Assembly: GCA_013397435.1 (NCBI GenBank)
Contig: VZRG01000268.1
Location: forward strand, 411,911 to 475,910
Origin: Erythrocercus mccallii
Lineage: Eukaryota; Chordata; Aves; Passeriformes; Dicruridae
Direction of reading: 5' to 3'
Length of the DNA: 64,000 nucleotides
This document shows positions 48,960 through 61,264 of the stretch, piece after piece (position 1 is the stretch's first letter; each line of letters begins with the position of its first letter). Below the pieces are notes generated by a model that had not been told where the DNA came from, made no database searches, and saw only the letters and a program-made list of their open reading frames with translations. Made by a program: the position numbers and the translations under genes.

Positions 48960-50199
48960 GACACCCTTGTCTGTTTAGCTATGAAGCACAACAAAGAATA
49001 TTATTTCTTAGAAAGTCTGGGAAAATCTGCTGCTGATGTCAATTGCCTGACATAAATGCATCCTGACACAAAGCCTTCAGTGGTAACTATAGGATTCAGT
49101 AGGGAATCCCCAAGAGAATTGTGCTTTCCAGCAATTTTTTTTTACATTACTATTCCTAGTGTGAGCATAAAAGCAAATTTGGTTGATAGAGTACATATAC
49201 TTACAATGGATTATTTTTTCGGCTATGTGATATACCAGCTTTCTTTATGATCTGCAGGTTTATGAGCAAAAACCACATCGTAGAACAATTATGAGAGTTA
49301 CTACAACACTACTGAGACCAAGAAATTATTTATTTTTTCTCATTTTTGGCTTTTCCTTGGCCAATGTTGACGACAATGGCTAAGCTCTTTATGGATAAAA
49401 AGTGTTCTGAAAGAAATGGACCATACAGTTGGACAAAGGAGGGGGAAAGAAGGTGAAAGCCAGCTTTGCCATGTGACATACTTGTGTAACTTGCATTCAG
49501 GTCATAAACATACCTTGGAAAAAAGCAGATGCACAAAAAGCATCTTCAAGGGCATCTACACCGGAAAGTCTGTCTTCTTATTGATTAATCTGCACAATTT
49601 TTATTTTACTTTTTAAAAAAAGATCAAACTACAAAATTAGTTAATAGCTAAAACAGGCAACTCTTCCATTAGTTTTCTCTGTCTCTCCCAGTGGTTTGGG
49701 GATTTCTGTGCTATTTCCTACACATAGATCAGTAAACTTTATGAAATACTGAAAAAAAAGTTGAAGCAAATGATAAAAACAGAATTTTGATATTCCTAGA
49801 AAATCACTGGAGATCTAGTCTAAGCCTCTCCAAAGTCACTTAAAATACTGGTAAATTATAGGGATGTGGTGGAGAATAGTACTGAAAATACAATATATAA
49901 AAATTTATATTACTAGCACGTGGACTTTTCTTTGATCAGAAAAGATGTTAAAAATTTAGAAGAGTTTCACTGGTGCATAGAAAAGAAAATCAATTAATTG
50001 ATTAATAAATTACTCTTTTAGGTCCTAAGAAAAATGTATGAATTATTAGTAAATAAAAGTGGCTTTTGTGTGGAAAAGATCTTCATCTCTTGGTAATTTG
50101 GAATAACTAGAATAACATAAAATTAACAGCAATGAGAGCAGAATGAATTTAATTAGTTTTCTGGTATCAGCTGTGTGAAAACAACCACCTTCTTTCCAA
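48960..50199. other. Unique AT-rich non-coding sequence
   Basis: No gene seen. Short open frames on both strands (about 49,056-49,616) overlap and show no coding character. Confidence 0.5.
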
Positions 50200-50620
50200 A
50201 ACAGCCCTATAGTACATGTTGATGATGTGGGGGTAGTCTATTTAATTAAGTCCTTTTCAGTATGAAACAATCATCACCTTTTTAACTAATCATCTATTTC
50301 ACATTCTAATAAACATGCGAATCATCTGCAATGATACTTAAAGTTGCATATAGAGTGTGCGCTTCTCCATTCCTGTGGCTGGGTTAACACCACACCCATG
50401 GAAAATGTTATTATGTTCTAATGATTCCAGAGTTTGGTTTTACTCTGACGGGACCACGCAGGCCACGTTAAACTGACCAAATGTGATTTACAGCTAGTTT
50501 GTCTTCTGCCCGGAAAATATAAAATTGAGCTATTTAAAACAGTAGCTGTTTTCCTCATTCATCTGGTTTGGATCACACTAATCCTAGGTTTGGATGAATG
50601 ATAACATGAAGTTTATGTTT
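50200..50620. promoter_or_regulatory. Candidate conserved non-coding element (enhancer-like)
   Basis: This stretch retains six CpG dinucleotides between 50,318 and 50,512, although the surrounding DNA is strongly CpG-depleted. It is dense in transcription-factor-like words: TTAATTAA (about 50,243), 'actaatcatc', 'aatcatctgc', 'ccacacccatgg', 'ctatttaaaa' and a 'cactaatcc' homeodomain-type site. It has no open frame and no repeat signature. These traits are common in vertebrate conserved non-coding elements, but conservation itself cannot be seen in a single sequence, so this is inference. Confidence 0.35.
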
Positions 50621-50681
50621 ATGGTGTTCCCAAGTATTTAGTAAGTATTACACAACTGCAGTGCCACAATAACGGAATTAA

Positions 50682-50772
50682 TCATAGAATGTTCAATGTT
50701 GGAAAGGACCTTAAAGGTCATCTAGTCTCAATCTCCTCTGCCATGGGCAAGGACACCTTCCACTAAGAAACA
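50682..50772 (-). mobile_element. CR1 LINE 3' tail fragment, minus strand
   Basis: Starts with the CR1 terminal 'tcatagaatgttcaatgtt' in reverse sense, then 'ggaaaggaccttaaaggtc', 'atctagtct' and 'tgccatgggcaaggacacc'. This is the reverse complement of the last 90 bp of a CR1 3' UTR. Everything upstream in the element is missing. Confidence 0.85.
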
Positions 50773-50819
50773 TGATCGATCACAGTGCACTTCAATTGAT
50801 TATGGACAGGTTCCATGTC

Positions 50820-50935
50820 CATGTCCTAGACATGGTCCAGGGCAATCAGCTTTAGGTGTCCCTGCTTCAGCAGGGCGGGTGAACAAAATGACCTCCAAAG
50901 ATCGCCTCAAACTACAATAATTTTGTAATTCTTGC
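50820..50935 (+). mobile_element. CR1-type LINE 3' tail fragment, plus strand
   Basis: 'ggtgtccctgcttcagcagg', a 'gggtgaacaaaatgacctcc' stretch and 'aagatcgcctcaaac', ending 'aattttgtaattct', resemble the end of a second CR1-type subfamily on the plus strand. It lies back to back with the minus-strand tail at 50,682-50,772, so the two 3' ends face outward. A small hairpin (50,819-50,835, 7-bp arms) lies at its start. Confidence 0.65.
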
Positions 50936-51739
50936 TATGCCTGTGTAGAAGGATTGTCTATAGCAAGTCTTGCAAAAAATGTAGCTTAGTTTGCTACGTT
51001 CATGAAAATGAATGTATTATTCATGTTATGCTCTATGTATGATAGATATAGAATACATCTACTTTTCTGTGTTGCTTGATCTCCCTATATTTTTTTGATG
51101 GTTTGGGAATTTTGGCGGGAGTTGGTTGGGGTTGCTTTTTCCTGCTTAAAAGTCGAGAATCAAGTTTGTGGGGTTTATTTGTGGGGTTTGCTTCTTTGGG
51201 CTATTCTCAGAGAAACACAGAGCTCATTAGGTCTGCAAGGTTGTAAAAGTCACAGAAACAATAAAGTTCCAGCAGGTATGGAATATCACATAGCATTGCA
51301 GAATGAATGATCAGAAACACAAGTCACAACACATAGAGGAGTTTTGCCCTCCAAGATCTTCCGGCCCCTACTTGCTTGATAGTTGACAATAGTTACAAGG
51401 CAGAGTTATGTGACCTGGATCCAGCAACCAAGGTCTCCATAGAGAGTTTATTAGGATCAACTGTATGTCTCTGTATACAACTGTGGTTGTGAATGATCTT
51501 TTTCTAGGTACAATTTGAGTTTAGAAAATAAGTACTGTTAAAGTAGCTAATACTAACACAGCGTGGAAAGCCAAATTCCTTGTGCATGAGAAAAAAAGAG
51601 GAGTTGGTCACAAAATATTTTTTTTGCATGTCCTCTGAACATTGCTCACATGTGGAAAGCTTTGTTTTTTAGTAAAATATTCCTCTCTTATTTTAGTACA
51701 ATGATCCACATAGCAATTCCCATCACAGGTACGCCTCAC
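50936..51739. other. Unique AT-rich non-coding sequence
   Basis: No gene or classified repeat seen. A G- and T-rich frame at 51,095-51,310 (71 codons) shows no recognisable domain. Confidence 0.5.
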
Positions 51740-51815
51740 CGCTTTAAAATTACTGATCTTTGACATGAGATTATCATTGAGCTTGCACTCCCAGGTAACT
51801 CGATCCTCAGATAAA
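51740..51815 (-). other. Weak candidate exon (76 bp) with splice-like borders
   Basis: On the minus strand a pyrimidine-leaning acceptor ending 'tttactattgtgcag' stops at 51,816. It is followed by 76 bp and a donor-like GCG|GTGAGG at 51,739. The segment is open in the frame that reads LSEDRVTWECKLND..., and the open frame continues beyond the donor to about 51,608. It holds more CpG than its surroundings. I recognise no family in the peptide, and such splice-like words are common by chance, so this is only a lead. Confidence 0.15.
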
Positions 51816-54416
51816 CTGCACAATAGTAAACAGAGCAGAAAAGATCACAGATATATGGAGCTACTTGGATTGAGATATGAAATTTGATATGGACCCAAAT
51901 AAAGCTATAATCAAAAATGCTGCAAAAGCAATTTTGTTTCAATAGATATCACACTGATTTATATTAAATGTTTTTCCATGAGATATGCATTTAATTAGAT
52001 AGTGTATTATGTAGTAGACTTAGGCATGCAAAACTATGTTTTGTTTATATTATCCTGTAAAACTTAGAATAAAATATTCTTTTGGCCTAAGTCTTATGGT
52101 GCAAAATTCAATTGGACTTAAATGAAGAATTTTAGAGTAGGCAATATGAAATGCCTATTGCAGTTGTTGCATCTAGTAATTATACAGTGTTTTATTTGAA
52201 AGTATTTCTAAAAAACACATATATGCATTTCTGAAGGGTTTTTTTTAACATTGATGGTACATCACAAATTTTTGTACAGGAAACTATTCAATTACGCAGA
52301 TAGAAAAGACAGTGTCTGTGATTTTGTACACAATCAACAGTGGACTACAAAAAACTTCTTTTCTTGAAATTAAACAATGTTGAAAGGTTTCAATTTCCTT
52401 GCATTCCCAGTAATGTGTATTGGTTATTATTACTTATAACTTCGTATTCTCTTTCTCCGTGAGTCAAGACTATGACCCAAACTAGAAGCTACAGAGAAAA
52501 GGAGCACTTCTCTATCTGGGGAAACAAACCAAGACTGAAGTTTCAGTTGAGACCAGTTGTAAAGGAAAATAGGAGACTAGGAAAAGTTGATGCCAAACAC
52601 ATACAAGGGTCCTGGGTAACTAAGAGTGAACAGTAGCCAGAATTCTTGGAGTGCTTGATAGATGTAACATTGTGGTTATGAAATAGGAATTATATACCCA
52701 AACATCTTTCTGAATCTTGGCCGAACTGTAGAAAAATTTTCTGACGTGCTATTCACAAGTGAAAAAATGTATCTAATATTTTATATATTTCTGATATTAA
52801 ATGTTAATCACAATAGACTTACTTATTCAAACATCTTTGGGACAATGTAAAACAATTTTTTTTCTTATGGATTATTCAGCTGGAAATAGACTAAAAGGAG
52901 TAAGTCCATGTATTGTTTAAAGTACTTCAAGGTACTTGTATGAAAAAGAACTGGCATTAGAACAGCAGAAAGAAATTAATTTGTTAAAAATCTTTTTCAT
53001 CCATTCATAACAAGACTGCAACATACAGTCTGCAATATAAACAGATGTCAAATCCAGGAAGGGTAGTGACACAATCATATATGTACTGGCAAATGTTTAG
53101 AAAGACACTTCCAAAGATACAGTGGTAAATTAAAGAAAGCTGAAGGATCTAAATTTTAAAATCTAAAACAGGCAGGTTCTAATTAAAAACAAAAGAATGC
53201 TTTGCTTTTGAAGATTTGTCTGACATTAAATTAATTCATCACTGACTTTAATGCACACAGCATCAAATTAAGGAAAACTGTTTCTAGTGCCCCCAAATTA
53301 TGAAATTCTGCTGCACTCAAGGAGAGGTTCAGTGTTCAAGAGGGTGTTGATTTAATAGCAGAGGTTTTTTTCTTTTTCTGGGAGGATTAGGTGTTGAGAA
53401 AGCATGTTCTTTTCACAAATCTCTGTAAGGGTTCTGTCAAGGAAAATCACTAAAGGCACAGATGAGAAGTGTTTTATCCAGAGTTTCTTTTTGGAGTACA
53501 AACACTGGTCATCATTAATCTATTGCTTCCTGTTTCTTAAATGGGTGGAGTTCTCCAGCTTTGTGATGCTACATCCCTTTGATACCACAGGCTCTAGAAG
53601 GGACCTTCCATTTAATTTCATTCATGATAATAGGAGGCCAAAGATGCCTGAAGTTCAGCTTCTTTAGTATAGCTGTTGAGGAAGCTGTCCAGTTTTCTTA
53701 AAACCATAGCAGTGCATAGACACAACTATAGTTTCCAGTACAATGTTAATTTGGTTTTGTATTATAGACTCTTAGACTATATGTTCCTGTTATAGCAAAT
53801 ATATGTTACGTATCTAGTTATTATCTCCCCTTTATAAATATGCTATGCAACATTGCTTGATTGCACCCCTTTTTGTTTCCCTGTCCTGATTCCCAGCTGC
53901 TCAACATATTTTAATTACCTGTTTAAAATGGCTTTGTGCAGCTAATTGTCCAATGTGTACCATATACCCAGACGAGCATAACCAAGCCAGCAAGAGAATT
54001 GTTTAGATGGCCAAAAATGTGCAAGATATCTCCCTAGAGTTTATCCAGATTCTTACATTGTCAAGGACAAGACAGGAAGATCTTCCCTATGGAACTGACC
54101 AAAAGGCTTGGTGTGTTGTTGGCACGCTGGTTTCTGAAGGCAGTCGGGAGGAATGGTGATGAGAGTTACACGGTACGCTAACAGCTTGGTTTGTAACCTG
54201 ATGTTTTTTATTCCCAATACAATGATTTAATCTCTGTGAAGCTGCTCTTGCATTTTCTGTCCTCTTCATGACATAACCCTCAGTCTCGGGACACAGAGAC
54301 AGTTTGCTGCAGAGTTAGCAGCAGCTTTATGCAGGTTTTGGTTTACATTTTTAATGCTGCGTGGGAAGAATTTCTGTTAAAGACAAGACTGAACTACGCG
54401 ACTGAAGAACTGGGTT
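51816..54416. other. Unique AT-rich non-coding sequence
   Basis: No gene or classified repeat seen. The piece at about 53,900-54,060 ('taattgtcc', 'gacgagcataacc') looks little decayed and could be a short conserved element; unproven. Confidence 0.5.
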
Positions 54417-54535
54417 TTGGTTTTTTTTAATTGGGGGAAGTGTTGTGATTTTTGGTTTTTTGTTTTAGGGTTGTGGGGTTTGGTTTTTTGTTTTGGGGTT
54501 GTCTGCTTTGGTGTTTCGTTTTGTTTGTTTGAGTT
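54417..54535 (+). repeat. T/G-rich low-complexity tract with a 29-bp internal duplication
   Basis: The plus strand is nearly free of A and C. A 'tggttttttgtttt(a/g)gggttg' unit occurs twice (from about 54,452 and 54,481, period 29 bp). G-runs of three to five bases at about 54,433, 54,468, 54,474 and 54,496 give modest quadruplex potential. The Lys/Gln/Pro-rich minus-strand frame across it is a composition artefact. Confidence 0.7.
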
Positions 54536-57500
54536 TTTTAATGCTGTCCAGACTGAACTACTTGGAAGTTTACTAACACAATCAGAAAGAAATGTGCTTC
54601 TAAAGAGTTTCATTGCATGCACACATGACACAAATGCATACTACATGTTACAATAAACAAAGCAGATATTTCAAAGAAATTATTAAACCATGTCCAGTAT
54701 TGTAGTAAAAGAAAATAACACCTTAATGAAATTCCTCCTTGATAGGTATTCAATGATAGATATTAAAGGAATAAAATTTTTTTCTGAAACTATAGGGAAA
54801 AATAGAATAAATAAAAATTCTGAAGTGTTAAAGCAATGTGTCATCTGACAGAAGCTATGTCAATATTGCAGTATTAACTCAACTGGTTCAGATTTAATGA
54901 AAACATGTTACGAATTCTCTTCTCTCTAGTATTAATTATGAATATCTTTTGAATCATTTTGATAAATTTTCAGGATTAGAGTGACTAACATAATAGCCTT
55001 CATTATAAACATAATATTTTACAACCAAACCTGAGGCTACAGTTGATCATGGCTGTGCACAATGACCGCAGATTTCCCAGTACATGCGCCTTTATAGCCC
55101 TAATGCAGACCAGATTTAGTTGTTTTTATTGGCTCTTGGTGTTCAAGTATGTAACCAGCTCTGAACTCAAATTAAACTGTATGGAGCCCCTTCACAATAA
55201 TCTGGCAGTGAAAATATAGGAAAAACTTTCAGAAATCAATATTTTCCTGCTCTAAGTTCTCCCCATTTATATTGAACTGGAAAACAGAGTTTTGCCATAT
55301 GCACTGGCTGATCCCTTCCTCAGCAGTTTGAAACTTGATAAACATGGGGTAAAGGAAGACGGCTGCCAAAAATTAAGCAGAAAAAACCCATATACAATGA
55401 TAAAACATTGTCTTCTACAGACAGATTTTGATCTTATAGTGTAAAATAGATCTAAAAAAATTGCTTAGATAGTCGTAGATTTTCAGCTATCTTTCAGTAC
55501 CATGTTCTACTAGTTCGTAATCATTGATTTTGCCTGTTATCTGTCCTAAGCAGGAATATTAATATAATAATAATAACATCTCACCTATATGTTTACCTCT
55601 ACTACTTAATGTTGAGTGCTAAGGATAATGTAGACCTCTAATTTTTCCAGAGACAATGTGACTTAAATACCACTAAAAATTTGCAGCATTATCAATTAAA
55701 GATTAAATGTTCAGGTATACAGCTATGTATCAACACATTTATGTAAACTTCTTTACAAAACATTATTTTATATATATATGCATATATATGTGTTTGTATA
55801 TTTATAGATTATATATATATGATGTACAAATAGTATCTAGTATCAACTTTCAACCAACACCATTTATATAATGAGTGTTAAATTTTAAAAGTGCTGATAA
55901 CATTTTTTCTGTAAGTGAAAGCTAATTTAACTCTATTGTCCTTTTTCTCTTAGATTTATGAGTCATGTATTACCTTTTGCAAGAGATTCCTGCTGAACTT
56001 TTCAACCTTGCCCTGGATAAACTAAATAAGTTGAATTCTTCTAGTCTGTCACTTTTTCAGTCAGGCTTTCAAAAACCTTGAGGTCTTTTTTAAATCCTGT
56101 CAATTCTGACAGACTTTTTCACAAAAACATTTCAGTTGATTTCATGATTATTTCCAGAGATGCACAAACCTCATATTGCTTCTCAATATCTGAACTAAAC
56201 TCCAGATTTTGTGGTCACTCTTATACATAAACTGAAATGTTTATTCCTGTACAATATGAGAAATGAATATGTTTGACATACTTCTTTTGTCATATGCTGA
56301 TGGGTAGATTTGAAATCATATCACCATCCTTGCTTAGCGCAAAAGCTGAAATCTGGCACCTTCTGTAAGCTCCCATAGGCCTCAGTAGAAAATAAGCAAT
56401 GATGACCTTGTATATTCAAGCCCTTAAAACCTTAACAATCTGAATCAGTTTTGAATAATTTCATAAACAAAGTGATAAAGTGACGGGTTAGTAATTTCCC
56501 CACCCCTGCTAGCCCTCTTCATGGCATTTAATGACAGAAGAAGGAAATCCAGCCCTAAATGATGATGAGAGAGGCATTGGAGAAGATGGTTGACTATGAA
56601 AACAAAATTCATGGCTTCCATCAGCTGAGCAAGATAACAAAGTCAGCCTCTGCTTTTGGCTTTTAAATAAAAGCTCAAGCATAAAAATCCACAGGTCAGC
56701 GGAAATTATTACCATAAACAAATCTGGACAAACATCCTGCCATTTGGAAGCCTATGCAAATAGACATTTTCGTCATCTGGGTTCCACTAATCCACACAAA
56801 ACTATGCACATTTTAAAATATGCTTAACAATGTTTCTTCTTTGATGATCCAATCAAAGCAAAATTAATATTTTTGAGAAAACTTATGGACATCTCATTCT
56901 CATTTTCCTTTTTCGGTTTTTTTTGGGAGGGTGGTTTGTGAGGGAGAGGCAAGAAGGGTGGTAGCGTGGTGAGAAAAAAGGCAGAGTTATCTCTCAAAAA
57001 TGTCCCCAGATTTTAAAGAGAATAGAGTACAGTCATCTAGCAGCAGAGCATTTTTTTTGCAAGGTTGATTGACAACTCAGGCTAGTCTTCAAGGCTGTGT
57101 GACAGAGTCCAACTGCTGTGTGATGTAGCTTCTTCCCTGCATGGAGCTGCAGCAGCAGTAGTCTCTGATCCTCTGCCACATCACAGCTTTAAGTGGCTGC
57201 TTTCCACACCAATGGCACTGACACTTCACTGGCTGCACATCTATCCCAAGTCTTTGCACTTACAGTACCTGGCACCAGTCCCTATTTCTCCTTCCCTGAA
57301 TTTTTTCCAGCAGTGCTTTTCCTGGTCATATTACAGCTCTCCAGCAGATCCCCACTTTTCTTTTTTTTTTTTTACTTCCAAGGTATTTTTTCACTTGTAC
57401 ATTTACTGCCTCCTGCCTTATCATTGGACTAACAACAGACAAGACACTTTCTTTGAAGCAAAATGCCATGGAAGTCACAGATGGAATGAACAAAGTTAAA

Positions 57501-60500
57501 GACTCAAGTGGAAAAATGACAAATGGCATTTAATAAAGCATGATCTTTGAATACACTGTTAGGCAGTTTTAAGAAGGATAAAAGTGCAATGGGCAATTCC
57601 AAGATAAAAAGAATTTTTTTCTTACAAACTGTCTATAACTTTCCTCTAAGTATTGTCCTAGGAACTCCTAACACACATCACAGTTAGGTCACATAGGTTC
57701 AGCAAAATCAAAGTTAATCTACCTATGGGGCTTGTGGTTCAAGGGCTTTATGAAGACTGAGGATGCCAAATGGCTCAGTATGCTTTTGCATAACAGAAAG
57801 TGTGGTTAACTTCCAGACCCTGGAAATTTTTTTATTGACAACTAGGTCTTTTGGTGACTTTAGAGCTATTTTCATACAAATATTGTATTACAGTTCTTGT
57901 TTGAAATAATTTACACATGCATATTTTTAGTGCATTTGCACAGGATTTCAAAGCTCACAGCTGCTTGCCTTAAACAAATAAGGGAGTGCCTCCTGAAGCC
58001 ACCTGTGCTGTGCGACAGCCCATGCCCACTCTCAGAGAAAAGTTCTCCCAAGTCAGACTTCTACAAATTCTTGAATCTTGCCCTTTCACTCTGATTCTAG
58101 GCAACAGTCAGGTGTGTTTACATTTTTTTCCAGTAATCAGACGGTGAAAACCATAGCTCAAATATTAATATTCTCTCTGCTATACTGTGGAGTCAAAAAG
58201 AAGAGTCATAAGCACAGAAAAACACTATAAACCTTTGTCCAGCAGATAGAGAGTATCCTACAACTCCTCACTGTCCCAAGGAGAAAACCACATGCACCAG
58301 CTAGATGATTCAAACTCTTGCTTCAAAGTACATGGGAACACTGTGACCTGACTTAGTATTTATCTTACTGTGAAAGCAAGAGATCCCAATTGTTTAAAAA
58401 ACTCATTAAAAAGAGCATCCAAAAGTCATCAAGAAGCTTTCCAAATAGTTGCAGAGTTTTTGGACAGAGTGTAGGTAAGCAGTAGGAATAAAAACCTTCT
58501 TCCTCTTCTCAGCTATGTATCCTCTCTGTCTTCCCACATGTTGTTAGCCTGCTACATTCTTCTGTCTTCTGTGCAGTGTGAGAAGATTTTCTAATTGCCT
58601 TCAAGTGCCCCTTATCTCTCCTTTTCAAATGCAGACAAATGCTGCTTCTAGTGCTTTTTAGCACAGAATGCCCCCCACAGATATATTGCCAGTCTCACCT
58701 CCTTACAGCTCAGATAGGTAACTTCTCTGTCAATGTGCACAATCACTTAAAAATATTGAGAAAACTATCAGTCATCCTTTAAATGTTCAAAATAGCAATG
58801 CTTAAATGTTGTTTTTTAATTTGACTGTGGGATAGCCCCCATTATCCAGTGGGGTTCACTGGCACAGGAATTGTGAAAGATGCAAGTCCAGTTTTATAAT
58901 CTAATGGAACAAAACAATGTAACTGAGACATTCTACCTCAACACTTGTTTTTTGCAGTTCTATTGCACATATTGACTGTACATAGATACTTTTGGTTATA
59001 CAAACAGGATAAGAACTGTTGGATTGATCCTTTAGGATTATATAAACATATTAAGTCCTCCCAGAATCATGGCTAGAGGACAATATGAATAAATACCTGT
59101 AAACAGACAGCTCTCCTTCCACACTGATCCACCAACACAGGAAGCACAGATGTTCCCACTAGAAATTATAATTAGCACTATATCAGTAAAACTTCCTCAT
59201 CTGCACTAACATGGTTTTAGTGCCTATCTAGGAATAGAAAGACTGTAAACCCAGGATTAAAAAAAAACAACCCAAGTTTATATGACCCTCATGTCAAATT
59301 AAAGAGTCAACTGAGATTACAGTGCATTTTTAAAAGGTGCCAACCTTGTAATTGTTACAAGTTTCATTTTTGTCCTTGAAGATACATTTAACTTGTTATA
59401 GACTGATAATGATACTTAGTCCATCTCTAAAAGTAAGGTGCTTTGTAAACATCCCACTCCCAGAAAATTTGCTTTTAAAACTATAAAAAAACTTTTTTCT
59501 ATCAGGAGTAAGATTGGAGATGGCTGAGAGAAGCATTTCTACTGACTGTGTGGTCAATATAATCTTTGAATTATAGGTAGATGCTTTGGATACTAGGTAG
59601 AAACTGTGGTAGAAATCTTTTATTAATTAGGGCAGAGCATGCACTGAAATGTTGTGAGTTCATAGTGTCAACTAACCACAAAACAGGCCCAATCCAATTT
59701 TCCTAGTGAGCTGTCTTGTGAGATATGAGGACATTGCAAGATGTGCCCCTTCAATCAGGCATTTCACCATAAAACAGTCTTCATCAGTCATCACTTTTTA
59801 GCACTGCAATGCCAAGGGCAGTGGCTAAAGCTCACGTACCACTCTGTTAGGAACTTTGCAAAGATGTGAAATATCTTTCCTTTTTCTCTCTTTGTTTTCC
59901 CCCAGCAGCTCCAAATTAGTTGTTCCTATGATGGAATGATTTTCTTCTGAGATTTCTCTTGAGATTTTTGAATGAGACTATGCAGAATTCAATGAAGAAA
60001 CATATTATTGAGGGAAGGGATAGACCTAAAAAAAAAGTCTCCTAGTTAACTTTATCAATTTATAAATGCTTATGTATGCCTTTTACTTTTTTTGCTCTTT
60101 GCTTGTAATAAACAGGAAAAGTCTCAACTCTTTCCAGTCATTGCTGTGTTATCACAGAATGATAAGTTAGGTGTTAAGTTGCAAAGTACTGAAATCTAAC
60201 AGAAAGGTCTACTGAGTGTAAGAGAAATACTTGTAAAAATGAAAAGTTATATGTTGTATATTGAATCCTATATTTATAATGTGGCCTTTTTATTACTTGA
60301 ACTTACTGTGAAATTAAACATGTAAAATGACAAAACATAATTTTCTAAAGTTAGGCACCAAAAATTGCTGTTTTTCAAGCTAATATCTAGATGCTAAATA
60401 TCTAGAATTTTTATAATAGTTAGGAAAAGTAAATAGTGATATAAATTGATGCTGAACCCTTCTCAAGATGTCTCCTCACTCAGCAAAATATGAGATATTG

Positions 60501-61216
60501 TTTTTAAACAGAAAAATAAAATTAAACAAAAGGATTTTACTTTTTGTGTGTTGGTTTAAGGAAATATTATAAGTAGTTGCCAATGACATTTACATCCTTT
60601 TCTCATTTAATCAAGTCTGCTTGTCATTAGAATGCCTGACCACTCTAAATAATCCAAAGTATTGAGCAATGCACAATACACAAAAAAACTTACATCGTGT
60701 TTGAGCAGATTCGGCATCTTTTAGTAATATCTTAAAAACATGTGGAATTGTTAAAGTTTGTTTACCCCAACATATTTTAATATTTTGCCTGAGCTTTATT
60801 TACTTATTTCTTCAAATAAAGAAAATCCTTTCAAATAAAGTAGAAATTTATTTTCATTAAAAGGTAAGGTAAGATATATCTGAATGGTTATTATTTTTTC
60901 CTATTCATTCAGCATTCAGTCTTAAGCCCACACTGTTTGAGCAACAAATTGTCCCTTCAAGGCAGTTGTGACTGGTTAGGTTACCTTTGTTTTCTGTCCC
61001 AAATTTCCATCTGGATCTGGGTGTTCCTGGTTGTTCTTTTTCTCCATGTGAGGAATTCCCACCCTGAGGCAGATGCACAGGACTCAGTCATTGAAGTGAA
61101 ATACTTTCTTTCAAAGAATAAAGAGCCTATTCCTCCCACCACCACCCCTTTTTCAATAGTTTCATACTTGTAGGTATGTTTTCTCAAAAACAGTGTGCTT
61201 AGCTTATGAAGCACTG
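54536..61216. other. Unique AT-rich non-coding sequence with minor simple repeats
   Basis: About 6.7 kb with no gene seen. It contains a (TA)n-rich tract at about 55,766-55,820 and a 13-bp T-run at 57,361-57,373. A segment at about 55,040-55,135 with several CpGs and an 'accgcagatttcc' word could be a short conserved element. The piece at 57,080-57,480 is pyrimidine-rich, with two overlapping plus-strand frames of 79 and 95 codons that lack any domain. Confidence 0.5.
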
Positions 61217-61264
61217 TTTCATTCATTCGTTCATTCATTCATTCATTCATTCATTCATTCATTT
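61217..61264. repeat. (CATT)n tetranucleotide microsatellite
   Basis: About twelve copies of CATT with a single CGTT variant near the start. Same motif and strand as the shorter tract at 26.9 kb. Confidence 0.95.
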
